A DNA stretch of 64,000 bases from Lota lota (lineage: Eukaryota; Chordata; Actinopteri; Gadiformes; Lotidae), in NCBI GenBank assembly GCA_026745465.1, contig JACYXH010000701.1, positions 271,363-335,362 on the forward strand. The letters run 5' to 3'. The notes under the pieces are model-generated. The model was not told the DNA's origin, searched no databases, and was given only the letters and a program-made list of their open reading frames with translations. The position numbers were made by a program, and so were the translations under genes. How positions within the stretch are numbered: the first letter of the stretch is position 1; every line of letters starts with the position of its first letter. Below are positions 43,750-53,461 of the stretch, piece by piece.

Positions 43750-46617
43750 CTAAATGAGGTCGTCATCAGACAAAGAAGCAGATTCTGGGGCATAATGAGG
43801 GGGACGATCAGGCCGGGGCGGGGTGGTGTGCAACAGAGAACAGGACTCAAGCTGGGCAAATGTGTGAGTCATTGGAGGTGCTGAGGGTAATTGGCCCACT
43901 GTGCGCTCAATGGTACGGATGACGAGGCTACGAACACAGGGAATAATACAACATCCGCAGGTGGCGAGGATGGCTGTACCTATGGCGACAGATGCGAAAA
44001 GGGATAGTGCTAAATCTTTCCAACGTCCGAACCACGTGGCCATCATATCCCCGAAGGGGTCGGTCACCCCCGAGTTTTCTGCGAGCTCCTCAGACAGGGC
44101 CGTAAGGCCCGCCAGTCCTTTGGTGATGGAGCCGTCCGGAGCAGTGTTATTGGGGATAAACGTACAACAAGTGTCCCCAAACATTTTACAAACGCCTCCT
44201 TTTTCCGCGAGCAACATATCTAGTGCAATTCTATTTTGCCAGGTCATGAGGCTAGTTTTGTCTAGCTGCTCGTGAATGCCACGGACAGAATCTCGAGTGA
44301 AATTAATGAATCGCTGTTGATTGTAATAAATGTAATTTATCCAGTCTACATTTTTGTTAGTAGTTGACCACCAAAAGAGGATGGATTCAAAGCCTGCTGC
44401 GATTTGGTTTCGAGCTTTAAATTCGTCAGGGACTCCTCTAGGGACACCAATGTCATCTATATACACATGTTTGTCAAAGCTACCGCCTGGGTTTGAACGT
44501 CGGGCGCGATGTAAGAGTGAGGGGTTCGTACGGTGTAGCGTAACGGGATTAGTGGGTAGGACATAAAATGGCATAACGAGTTGTACTATTGCACAAGTTC
44601 CCGTCCAGTGCTTGGGGAGGAAAGGAAAAATGGCGGCCCCTCCACAATACCACCAGATGTCGGCTCTGGACAGAGATTGGTCAGTAAACCAGGCGGAGGA
44701 AAATGGGCTGTGTCTATCGGTGACGTTAGTAGTGGAGTTGCACCATTGGAGAGTGCCTACAGCTATCCCACCAGGGAGAGTACGGGAGTGGCAAGTGTAG
44801 TTTGCCATAACAGGTCGGAACAGGGGAGGTCTATGTCGCTCGGTGATGGGCAGTGAGTGGTGGTACTGGACACATGACACATTAACGGGCAGGTTGGTGA
44901 ACAAAGACAGAATACAATTGTACCCAGCCAGATTAGTATGTGGGTCGACGTATAACGGTATTGTGCCCAGAAGGGGACGGGCCGGGGCACATGCGACACA
45001 CTCAGAGACGTGTAAGTCTCTGGCGGAGAACAACATCCAGTCCAACCAGACATTTTTGGACGCAAACCCGGTTTCCAGGGACATGGTGTCTCTGGAGTTA
45101 TTAACCTGGACGCTGCGAAAAGGATTACTATCTAAGGATGTAACAGGCTGTTCAAGAGGGGAGTGGGACGAGCTGAGGGTTGTGTAGGGAGACATGCGGA
45201 CGTCGAGAAAGAAAACCCCTGTTGGGTCTTTCCCTGCTACGGAAACCCCCATAGAGAACAAACGAGAATCTTTACGTGTGGGGTCTTTCAGGGTAATTAG
45301 TAAGGGATTACAGTCGGTGGCTGAACATTTTTGAACTACCGCACCAGCTTTAACGATTGATAGACGTGTTTTCAGGCTGCGATCGCTCCCCGCGGGCATA
45401 GGATAACCCCAATCTATATAACACGTGGTCCAACATGCGTTATGCCAGCTAGTGCATTTTCTGTCGCTCTGTGTATTTTTGTGCATATAGCATATGTAAA
45501 CGTCGTCCCACCGTATTCGTCGCGTCTCATATGGGTTCCCACAGGCAACTATAGTGCAGAGGTCAATTTCTACGGTGGCAGTTACCCCCTCGGTAAATGT
45601 CAGGTTAATTACCCCCTGTTGCCAGTGTTCGGCGCTGTTTCTGTTAATGGCGGCGGATGTGAGGCTAGATGCGCAAATAAGGAGAAGTGCCGCGGGGAAG
45701 AGCAGGGGTCTCTGGCGTCTAAGCCGTAATGGCAGATTGTTCCCTTCGTTAGAGGCCCGGCGTTTGGTGTAGAGGACGAACGCCCAGGAGGTCACTAGAA
45801 CGATTGCAAACGCGAACATACCCCATCCTATTTCTGTTAGCGTGAGGTATGGGGACGAGGGTGTGATCGGGATTATTGGCGCAGGGGTTGAGACTTCTAC
45901 CGTAATGTTGTTTGGGCTGTTACGGCGGTGGTGGTTGAGGTGGTTGGTCGCAGTTGTGGTGGCTCTAGACAAGGGAAAAAACAGGCAAAAGAAGCTTAAG
46001 AGTAAACAAATGAGTACAACAGTTAGAATCATAAGCCATGCCCATGGTCCTGGCGTGGCCTTTCTATACCAGGTGCATGTTGTGGCCATGGGACAGTTAA
46101 TGTGGCAGATAGGCACTGGTGGTGGGTCTCCAGGCTTTGGGTCACAGCAAAACCACTGGATGTCAGGTGTTGTAGAGGGAGATGATCCTTCATCCCCGGG
46201 GTCTTGTGCAGGGTGGAGGCCCATCTCTGGCGGCATGGTTACTGGCGTCAGTTTATGATTTTTGAGGCGGAGCACGTCGTACACCTCTTTTGTGTTAGGT
46301 GCGGGAACGTGTGTGCGTGGGCGAATCAGTTTTGTCCAGGGGCTGGCGTGGGTGTCTTGGCCGCTCCTTTGTACTTCTTGCAGTGGGAGGCATGGACCCA
46401 CGATTGTCGCTCCCCCACTTTCACCGCCGTGTGTGTGGTGAGGAGGACTTGGAAGGGTCCCAGCCATCTTGGTGAGCTCCATGTTTTTCGTCGGAAGTCC
46501 TTGATGACCACCAGGTCTCCTGGCTGGATGGAGTGCAGGGGGTGTTCCGCTTTCTGGGGCAGCGCTGCCTTCACCTGGAGCCGTACCTGTGAGAGAGCGT
46601 TCGACAGGGAGACACAA
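43750..46617 (-). CDS. env: ERV Env with unusually long N-terminal leader
   Basis: A 955-codon open frame, likely expressed from a spliced mRNA. Residues 1-97 overlap pol, and the first Met beyond the overlap is ~128. Hydrophobic segments occur at ~192-214, ~263-283 and ~304-322; the last looks like the SU signal peptide (ending LICASSLTSA). SU (~323-707) has many Cys, several N-glycosylation sequons and a CVAC (CXXC) motif. A furin-type RARR (~704-707) precedes TM. TM has the CX6CC motif (~810-818) beside an immunosuppressive-domain-like helix, a membrane anchor (~868-893) and a cytoplasmic tail with PSAPP (~911-915). CXXC plus CX6CC implies a gamma-type, disulfide-linked SU-TM. The pre-signal extension with two extra hydrophobic segments is atypical. 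It appears intact. Confidence 0.9.
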   Translation of the reverse strand: MCLPVERSLTGTAPGEGSAAPESGTPPALHPARRPGGHQGLPTKNMELTKMAGTLPSPPHHTHGGESGGATIVGPCLPLQEVQRSGQDTHASPWTKLIRPRTHVPAPNTKEVYDVLRLKNHKLTPVTMPPEMGLHPAQDPGDEGSSPSTTPDIQWFCCDPKPGDPPPVPICHINCPMATTCTWYRKATPGPWAWLMILTVVLICLLLSFFCLFFPLSRATTTATNHLNHHRRNSPNNITVEVSTPAPIIPITPSSPYLTLTEIGWGMFAFAIVLVTSWAFVLYTKRRASNEGNNLPLRLRRQRPLLFPAALLLICASSLTSAAINRNSAEHWQQGVINLTFTEGVTATVEIDLCTIVACGNPYETRRIRWDDVYICYMHKNTQSDRKCTSWHNACWTTCYIDWGYPMPAGSDRSLKTRLSIVKAGAVVQKCSATDCNPLLITLKDPTRKDSRLFSMGVSVAGKDPTGVFFLDVRMSPYTTLSSSHSPLEQPVTSLDSNPFRSVQVNNSRDTMSLETGFASKNVWLDWMLFSARDLHVSECVACAPARPLLGTIPLYVDPHTNLAGYNCILSLFTNLPVNVSCVQYHHSLPITERHRPPLFRPVMANYTCHSRTLPGGIAVGTLQWCNSTTNVTDRHSPFSSAWFTDQSLSRADIWWYCGGAAIFPFLPKHWTGTCAIVQLVMPFYVLPTNPVTLHRTNPSLLHRARRSNPGGSFDKHVYIDDIGVPRGVPDEFKARNQIAAGFESILFWWSTTNKNVDWINYIYYNQQRFINFTRDSVRGIHEQLDKTSLMTWQNRIALDMLLAEKGGVCKMFGDTCCTFIPNNTAPDGSITKGLAGLTALSEELAENSGVTDPFGDMMATWFGRWKDLALSLFASVAIGTAILATCGCCIIPCVRSLVIRTIERTVGQLPSAPPMTHTFAQLESCSLLHTTPPRPDRPPHYAPESASLSDDDLI

Positions 46618-49600
46618 TATTGTAACAGTGCATCTTCACACAGTGCAGTGGAAGGGATCGTCTGCTTTCCAGGTGCCGCTGTACCTACAGGAGGTGGGTT
46701 AGCAAATAAAACTTCAAAGGGTGAGAGTTTGGTCCTTGTTCTGACTCTCATTCTCATGTACATCAAGGCTAAAGGGAGTGCCTTTGTCCAGGTTAGGCCT
46801 GTCTCTTTGCCGATTTTTGCGAGTTTTGCTTTTAATGTTCCGTTCTCTCGTTCCACTGCACCACCGCTCTGGGGGTGGTACGAGCAGTGGTGTTTTAGGT
46901 TGATGCCAATGTATGTGCTGATCTCTGTGATAGCCTGGTTAACGAAATGTGAGCCGTTGTCGCTAGAGAGTTTTGTGGGGATGCCCCATCGTGGTATAAT
47001 TTCTGTTAGTAATGCTTTTGCAACTACTCCTGCTGTTGCCTTTGAGGCAGGGAACGCCTCGACCCATTTAGACCACATGTCGACCATCACAAGGCAATAG
47101 CGCTTGCCTTCCGATGGTCCTAGTTCGACAAAATCCATCATGACATGTTCGAATGGGCGGGTTGGGACGTCGTGTGCTGCGTGTTCGACTTTTTGTCCTC
47201 GGCCTACGTTATGGTTGGCGCAAATGACGCATGCCTGACAGTATTTTTGTGCGTATGTTGAAAAACCTATGGTGTACCACTCCTGTTGGATAAGATTCAT
47301 CATCCCCCCTTTTGACACGTGGTCGAGCCCATGTGTCAATTTAGCGTAGGCGGGGAACATGGCCACCGGGAGACATGGCTTTCCTGTGGGGCCTTTCCAG
47401 TGGCCGTCGACAAACACCGCCCCCCTTTTGTGCCACTGCGCGCGCTCGTCTGACGTGGAGAGGTCCTGGACCTCTGCGACCGATGTTGCTGCCTGAACGA
47501 CTGGGGTAGAAAGGAGAGTGGTGTGAGCAGGTAGAGGTCGTGCAGCCGCGGCCTTTGCCGCTGCGTCTGCCCGGTCGTTACCCAGGGACACAGTGTCAGT
47601 GCCGCCCGTATGTGCTGTGCATTTAACAACTGCAATTTGGGCGGGCAGGAGAATGGCATCGAGTAACGCAGATATTTTGTCATGGTGCAAAATCTGTTTG
47701 CCGGATGACGTGAGGAAACCTCTGTGTCGCCAGAGGGCCCCGAAGTCGTGGACGACGCCGAACGCATACTGGGAGTCGGTGTAGACGGTGACAGTGGCGC
47801 CCGTAGCTGCTCGGCAGGCTTCGGTGAGGGCGACGAGTTCAGCAGCCTGCGCAGAATAGTGAGAGGGGAGAGAGTCAGAACAAATTGTTTCATGATCAGA
47901 TACCACAGAAAACCCTGCGCGCGTCAAACCTGTTTCCGGGTCTCTGGAGGCGGAGCCGTCTACGTAGAAGACGTAGTCGGGGTTTGGAAGGGGAACTTCC
48001 CCTAGATCAGGACGTGGTTTACATACCAACTGCAATTCTGCCAAACAGTGATGCGGCTCGCCCTCTCCCTCAATAGGGAGCAGGGTGGCTGGATTGAGAA
48101 CATTGCAGCGTCTGACATGTATGTTAGGCAGGTCAAGAAGGATGGTATGATATTTCAACCATCGTGCTGCAGATAAATGGGAAGTTTTCTGTTCCAATAG
48201 GATCATAGAGACCGCGTGTGGAACGAGCAGTGTGAGGTCGCCATACCCCACCAAGTCTCTCGATGCCATAACCGCTTTTTCCGCTGCTGCAACCGCTCGT
48301 AAGCAATGGGGCAGCCCTGCTGCGACTGGGTCTAATTTAGCAGAGAAATAGGCAACCGGGCGTAACCTGTTCCCATGTTGTTGGAGGAGGACCGATGACA
48401 TGCATCCACCTCTCTCATCCACGGTCTGGGTAAAGGGTCGCGTTGGGTCTGGAAGGCCAAGTGTTGGGGCGCGCTGGAGCTCCAGCTTGAGACCCCTGAA
48501 TGCTTGTTCTGCTTCCGCAGACCAGGTGACGTGGTCCGAAGCCTGGAGTCCCTTGCCATGGATGATGGTCGATAGTGGGCCCTCCAGAAGTGAGTAGTTA
48601 GGAATGAACGTTCTGCAATAAGAACACATACCAAGAAAAGACATGACCTGTTTTTTAGTCACTGGTCGTGGGATATTTGCAATGGCCTCCACACGCTTGG
48701 ATGAGAGGGTTTTGCCCTCTGGTGTGAGGTTGTGGCCTAGGAAGACAACATCCTGGCAGACCCACTGTAGCTTCGAGAGGCTGGCTTTGTGCCCCTCAGA
48801 CGCCAGGTGATGTAGGAGACGCAGAGAATCACTGCGACACTGGTCCTTAGTTGGGGAACAAACCAACAGATCATCAACATACTGTAACAATGCAGAGCCC
48901 TGCTGTAACTGAAGTGGGTCTAGGCTTAATTTTAGTGCTTCATTGTAAATGGTAGGCGATTCACAATAGCCCTGTGGTAAGCGAGTCCACGTGTAGGCCT
49001 TTCCGCCAAAGTCAAAAGCGAACCAGAATTGACTGTCTGGGTGAACAGGGATGCTAAAGAAAGCATTCGCAAGGTCAACCACCGTGTACCATTTAGTGGT
49101 AGGTGGTATTTGTGACAAGATGGTGTATGGGTTTGGAACATTAGGTGCGCGTGCATGGACCGCCTGGTTAACTGCCTGCAAGTCCTGGACAAAACGCCAT
49201 TCGACTGGTTGTCCGTCAGGCCGTACTTTCTTAACAGGAAAAATAGGGGTTCGCACTGGTGAGTTATTGTAGGGGATTATGACACCTGCGTCCACCAAAG
49301 AGGTGAAAACGGGTGTGATGCCTGCAACCGTTTCCTGTTTTAGTGGGTACTGATATCGACATGGGCGGTAGTCTGATTTAGGAGTTACCACTACAGGTTG
49401 TGCATTTCTGACTAAACCGACATCATATTTGCTGGTTGCCCACAGTCGTGTGGGTACGTCCCGTAAGTCAGGGTGGATGGTCGAGGTCATGGTTGTGGTC
49501 ACGTCTTTGGCCATGGCAGTAGTGGTGTCGAGCTGTGGGAGAACATACAATTGGGGACGTGCCAACATTATGCACGGTGTGAGGTGAGTGAGACTTAAGC

Positions 49601-50660
49601 GTCGAACTCCACTGGTTTGGGACATCGCTGTGTCTGGATGTGAGGGATCGGTCTGCCAGTCAGTGATGTGGGTACACATGGTGACGAATGGCCCCAGGTC
49701 CCTCCATCGCATGTCCGGTGCCTTTGCCAGGGAAATATGTGGAGTAGAGTTAGACACATCAAACAATGACTGTTGTTTGGGATCAAGTTGAACTGCCACT
49801 GCTGCTTGTGTTGCTGACCAGAAAATATATAAACCCTCAATGGCGACCTCTGGTGGCGAGTAAAATGCATTGCCATAATCAGTGTCAGGGCCCTCTGACA
49901 GGTGGGCGGTTACATGTAAATGTTCCGCCTGCATGTGTTGCAATGTGGGACACAGTGTGTGTGCCAGATCAGTGAGATGTGTTGCGTCATTGTAGTTGAC
50001 GCCCCATTGGTACACGTAGGTGGGTGGGCGTTTCAGTGTGGGGTGCGAGACGAGTGTGTGAGTGGAGGCGCTCTCAGTGATGTCTATCCCTGTGGCAGTG
50101 GATGTTAAACAAATGCCAAGTGCGATCATGAGGTCTCTGCCTAATAAGTTAAACGGGCAACATTTGCTGTATAAAAAAGAATGTTTTAAGCGTTTTTGTT
50201 CTTTGGGGTTTGTTGAGTTACCATATACACATGACATTGGAATGGTAAATGATTCTTTTATGCTCACTCCCGAAGCCCCCAGTGACAACACAAATCGGCC
50301 TGACTCTTTAACATTGGGATGGTCTTTTAGCGTTAACACACTGTTTGTGGCCCCCGAATCAACAAGAAAAGTTGTTTCCTGTCCATTTACATACATTGTT
50401 GTTAACGGTAGCTTTTGATATGCCTCTAACGTCAGTTGTGCATATGTCCCTGTGATATCCTGCCTTTCTGCTTTTTCTAACCTTTCTATCGTCCTAACAA
50501 TCTGTGCGTGCATGTCAGTGGATGTTGTCAATAGGTTAGGTTGTGTTGGTAAAGCAAGCGGTTCTTCATTGCAGTGTGCGTGTAGGTGTTTGTTACCGCC
50601 TTGTTGTTCGTCTTCGTCCGGTCGCACCGTCGCCTCTCCGCATGTCCACCCGGCCGCCAG
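46326..50660 (-). CDS. pol: ERV Pol: protease, reverse transcriptase, RNase H, integrase
   Basis: Open in the Gag frame from the codon after the Gag UGA; the first in-frame start-like codon (GTG) is at 50627, so it is presumably made only as Gag-Pol. Numbered from 50627: protease with DSGA (~90-93), RT with LPQG (~550-553) and YVDD (~583-586), RNase H with YVDGSAS (~888-894) and TDSQYAF (~950-956), and integrase with a zinc-binding region (~1128-1140) and catalytic Asp1165, Asp1223 and Glu1259. It ends at 46326, overlapping env by ~292 nt in another frame, as in many simple retroviruses. A long spacer (~190-400) between protease and RT has no recognised domain. All catalytic residues are present. 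Confidence 0.92.
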   Translation of the reverse strand: MAAGWTCGEATVRPDEDEQQGGNKHLHAHCNEEPLALPTQPNLLTTSTDMHAQIVRTIERLEKAERQDITGTYAQLTLEAYQKLPLTTMYVNGQETTFLVDSGATNSVLTLKDHPNVKESGRFVLSLGASGVSIKESFTIPMSCVYGNSTNPKEQKRLKHSFLYSKCCPFNLLGRDLMIALGICLTSTATGIDITESASTHTLVSHPTLKRPPTYVYQWGVNYNDATHLTDLAHTLCPTLQHMQAEHLHVTAHLSEGPDTDYGNAFYSPPEVAIEGLYIFWSATQAAVAVQLDPKQQSLFDVSNSTPHISLAKAPDMRWRDLGPFVTMCTHITDWQTDPSHPDTAMSQTSGVRRLSLTHLTPCIMLARPQLYVLPQLDTTTAMAKDVTTTMTSTIHPDLRDVPTRLWATSKYDVGLVRNAQPVVVTPKSDYRPCRYQYPLKQETVAGITPVFTSLVDAGVIIPYNNSPVRTPIFPVKKVRPDGQPVEWRFVQDLQAVNQAVHARAPNVPNPYTILSQIPPTTKWYTVVDLANAFFSIPVHPDSQFWFAFDFGGKAYTWTRLPQGYCESPTIYNEALKLSLDPLQLQQGSALLQYVDDLLVCSPTKDQCRSDSLRLLHHLASEGHKASLSKLQWVCQDVVFLGHNLTPEGKTLSSKRVEAIANIPRPVTKKQVMSFLGMCSYCRTFIPNYSLLEGPLSTIIHGKGLQASDHVTWSAEAEQAFRGLKLELQRAPTLGLPDPTRPFTQTVDERGGCMSSVLLQQHGNRLRPVAYFSAKLDPVAAGLPHCLRAVAAAEKAVMASRDLVGYGDLTLLVPHAVSMILLEQKTSHLSAARWLKYHTILLDLPNIHVRRCNVLNPATLLPIEGEGEPHHCLAELQLVCKPRPDLGEVPLPNPDYVFYVDGSASRDPETGLTRAGFSVVSDHETICSDSLPSHYSAQAAELVALTEACRAATGATVTVYTDSQYAFGVVHDFGALWRHRGFLTSSGKQILHHDKISALLDAILLPAQIAVVKCTAHTGGTDTVSLGNDRADAAAKAAAARPLPAHTTLLSTPVVQAATSVAEVQDLSTSDERAQWHKRGAVFVDGHWKGPTGKPCLPVAMFPAYAKLTHGLDHVSKGGMMNLIQQEWYTIGFSTYAQKYCQACVICANHNVGRGQKVEHAAHDVPTRPFEHVMMDFVELGPSEGKRYCLVMVDMWSKWVEAFPASKATAGVVAKALLTEIIPRWGIPTKLSSDNGSHFVNQAITEISTYIGINLKHHCSYHPQSGGAVERENGTLKAKLAKIGKETGLTWTKALPLALMYMRMRVRTRTKLSPFEVLFANPPPVGTAAPGKQTIPSTALCEDALLQYCVSLSNALSQVRLQVKAALPQKAEHPLHSIQPGDLVVIKDFRRKTWSSPRWLGPFQVLLTTHTAVKVGERQSWVHASHCKKYKGAAKTPTPAPGQN

Positions 50661-52523
50661 TCAATCGGCCTGTGCTCGTGGTCCTCGTCCTTCCCAGTTG
50701 CCTTTATGCATGTCCCTCCTTTGCTGTGGGCAGTGTTTTCTCCAATGGTCACTGGCCCCGCAGCTATAGCACCTTTGGTCTCTCATGTCGGTTTCTTGAT
50801 AGTCCCTGTTGTTTCTGCCGTGTAGTCGTGTGCCTCCACGTCGTGGACCATATGAGTTTCTCGGTGGTCCTCTCCGCTGATGTCGGGGCCATTGTTCGTG
50901 GTTGTTTTTCTGGTTTCCATGGTTGTCGGCGAAGTCAGAGGTCGTCTGCAACAAAGCGAGTTGGTTTCCCTCCTTTTTACACATTTCAATAACCTGTCGC
51001 CGTACCTCAGCTTCTCTCTGCTGTTGTTGCTCGGCTTCTTTCAGCTTCGTCTCAGTCTCCCGCTGTTGTCTTTCAACTTCCCACTGTTGCTTCTCGGCTT
51101 CTCTCTGCTTCTGTTGCTCCGTCTTTTTCAGCTTCGCCTCAGCATGGAGGGCGTGTTTGTGGATTTTAGTGAGGCGTGCATCTTCAAGTCCGATGCACGT
51201 CTCGCGTACGCTGTCACTGATTGTGTGGTTGAGGCCATCCAAAAACGCCGTGCTGAAGTGACATTCCCATGGGCTTCTTTCATTCTGGTATTCCCCAGGG
51301 CCTGGCTCGACTGCGCCGCTGTATTGTGCAAATACGGCGTGGAGGCGGGTGTAATATTGTTCTACTCCCTCGTCCGCTGTTTGTCGGCAGCCCCGGATTG
51401 CCGCCATATCCACTTTTGGGGGAAAGGCATCGGTTATCGCCGTGCAGATGTTTCTGACGTAGGTCACGTATTTCTCGTTCGCGGCATGGGTCCACTCGAC
51501 CTGTATCATGACGATCGTGGGGTCGTCTCGGAGGGCCGCTTTAATTTTGTTGAAGTTCGCTGGTCCTAGTTTATGCATCAGCAGCCTCCGTATTTCAACC
51601 AGGGTTGGTCGGAACTCGTTGCAAAAGAGAGTGAACTCCGCAGAAAATCTTGCTCCACCCGCCGTGATGTCTGGCAGGTGTGTCATCGCGTCCTTCATCT
51701 CTGTTTCATGCCAGGGTCGGTGGACGAGCATCGCCTGGCCATCACCTCCCGCCACCTGGATCATGGGCAAAGTCAGTTGTGGTGGTGGTGGGGCCACGTT
51801 GAGATTGTTTCCGAACCCTCCCTTCACGTTTTCTCCGCCATCGGAGGAGATGGTGCTGGCGTAGGTTGGTGTGTCACTGTGGATCATTCCAGTGTTAGGG
51901 TTCTGATAACTCGTGGTCGGTTGGGGAGAGTAGTCTGGAGGCGCACAAGCGGCGGCAGGGGCTCTGTCTCTGAGAACCATCGGATGGGTTGGGGGGGCTC
52001 CTCCCTGCCTGGGAAGGTCGTCAGCTAGTTGGAGGGATGCCAGGGAAGGGTAGATGGACCGAGATGTTTCTTCAGCTGGGGTGGGGGCTGGTGGTGGTTG
52101 CACTGGTCGGGCCTGGTTCTGGGCATTGGGTGGTGGACACGCGTCGAGGTCCGGGCGTACCTTCAGAAACGTAGGAGCAGTAACAATGGGTGGGTCACTG
52201 TGCTTTGCCATTTCTTTCCCTGCCCTTTTTCTCTCCCTAAGTTCTGCTTCAGTTTTCCAAAATTTTAAAGCCTTTGCCTGACTGTCAAAAATAGTCACGG
52301 TCTTCGCCTTTATTGTTTTATTTTTCAGTAATTTATCCCTATCCGCCCCTAATGTATTTTCTAATTTATTTATTTGATTTACTGATAAACTTCCCCCTTG
52401 GGGAAAACCACAATGTTTATACCAATGTTCCACATGCGCAATCGCATGTGGTCCGTACTTTTTTTCCATAAACACCTCGATGTCACTTGACGCCGCTCGC
52501 GGCTTACTATTGTTATTACCCAT
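50661..52523 (-). CDS. gag: ERV Gag polyprotein
   Basis: 620 codons from ATG to TGA. The N-terminus begins MGNNNSK, with Gly2 suitable for myristoylation and membrane targeting of matrix. A proline-rich middle contains PPDY (~195-198), a PPxY late-domain motif for recruiting NEDD4-type ligases in budding. The capsid-like region (~250-450) is followed by a highly charged Q/E/R/K helical stretch (~455-515), similar in style to the end of gammaretroviral capsid. The nucleocapsid has one zinc knuckle, CYSCGASDHWRKHC (~585-598), with basic flanks. Its stop (50661-50663) is followed by an open, in-frame pol, implying stop-codon read-through. It appears intact. Confidence 0.92.
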   Translation of the reverse strand: MGNNNSKPRAASSDIEVFMEKKYGPHAIAHVEHWYKHCGFPQGGSLSVNQINKLENTLGADRDKLLKNKTIKAKTVTIFDSQAKALKFWKTEAELRERKRAGKEMAKHSDPPIVTAPTFLKVRPDLDACPPPNAQNQARPVQPPPAPTPAEETSRSIYPSLASLQLADDLPRQGGAPPTHPMVLRDRAPAAACAPPDYSPQPTTSYQNPNTGMIHSDTPTYASTISSDGGENVKGGFGNNLNVAPPPPQLTLPMIQVAGGDGQAMLVHRPWHETEMKDAMTHLPDITAGGARFSAEFTLFCNEFRPTLVEIRRLLMHKLGPANFNKIKAALRDDPTIVMIQVEWTHAANEKYVTYVRNICTAITDAFPPKVDMAAIRGCRQTADEGVEQYYTRLHAVFAQYSGAVEPGPGEYQNERSPWECHFSTAFLDGLNHTISDSVRETCIGLEDARLTKIHKHALHAEAKLKKTEQQKQREAEKQQWEVERQQRETETKLKEAEQQQQREAEVRRQVIEMCKKEGNQLALLQTTSDFADNHGNQKNNHEQWPRHQRRGPPRNSYGPRRGGTRLHGRNNRDYQETDMRDQRCYSCGASDHWRKHCPQQRRDMHKGNWEGRGPRAQAD

Positions 52524-52711
52524 GTTTTATTTATCTCTTTTAATAACCAAAACAATAATACGTTTATATAAGAAAATAAAACAAGATAAAAATAAAATGG
52601 AATAAATATAATAATAAAAGAAAACAGTAACGTTAGTGAGATAATATTAATCCGGATAATGTTTCACCACTTTTGAGTTGACAATAACTACTTTTATGAC
52701 AATATTAATGT

Positions 52712-53236
52712 TACAGCAACCGCACCGCTGTAGTTCCAGATTTCCAGCTACCGCGCCGCTGTACTCTCTATTTTTATTTACAGCAACCGCACAGCTGTAT
52801 TCTCTATTATTCTTTTACAGCAACCGCACAGCTGTATTCTCTATTTACAGCAACCGCACAGCTGTATTCTCAGATTCTTTTACAGCAACCGCACAGCTGT
52901 ATTCTCTATTTACAGCAACCGCACAGCTGTATTCTCAGATTCTTTTACAGCAACCGCACAGCTGTATTCTCTATTTACAGCAACCGCACAGCTGTATTCT
53001 CAGATTCTTTTACAGCAACCGCACAGCTGTATTCTCTATTTACAGCAACCGCACAGCTGTATTCTCTATTTACAGCAACCGCACAGCTGTATTCTCAGAT
53101 TCTTTTACAGCAACCGCACAGCTGTATTCTCTATTTACAGCAACCGCACAGCTGTATTCTCTATTTACAGCAACCGCACAGCTGTATTCTCTATTTACAG
53201 CAACCGCACAGCTGTATTCTCAGATTATTTTACAGC
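52712..53236 (-). repeat. 16-copy stem-loop array in the ERV leader
   Basis: Units spaced mostly 30 or 35 bp, starting at 52712, 52744, 52780, 52817 and so on to 53197. On the viral strand each near-identical unit reads TACAGC-TGTGCGGTT-GCTGTA, a 6-bp stem with a 9-nt loop. Located between PBS and gag, where retroviral packaging and translation signals normally lie. The plus-strand open frame across it is an artefact of the repeat. Confidence 0.85.
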
Positions 53237-53440
53237 AATTTAAAACAATTTTGTGTTAGCCTTCCAAACAGCCCACCGTGGGTTGTGTTTTGAGTTCGCT
53301 GGATCCCGGTGGCGACAGTCGTCTGGAGATCAGGGACGTGGTCCTCTCGTCACTCGATATGATGCTCGGTGGTAGAGACACGTTTCCGTGGATGGCGACT
53401 CCCCTCCGTCCCGTCCTTCCTTCCGACGATCAACCTCGGG

Positions 53441-53458
53441 ATCCTGTTCGTGACGCCA
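53441..53458 (-). promoter_or_regulatory. ERV primer-binding-site candidate
   Basis: TGGCGTCACGAACAGGAT begins three nucleotides after the 5' LTR. It has the TGG start expected for pairing with a tRNA CCA end. The priming tRNA was not identified. Confidence 0.65.
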
Positions 53459-53461
53459 AAT

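Noticed and set aside
44843-47100. Plus-strand frames of 100-298 codons opposite env and pol
   Set aside because: Antisense shadows of long retroviral frames, with no recognisable domains or promoter; an antisense gene cannot be excluded but is unsupported.
52678-53259. 193-codon plus-strand frame with a repeated TATAQLYSLF motif
   Set aside because: Translation of the 30/35-bp tandem array in the ERV leader, on the antisense strand; no independent evidence of coding.
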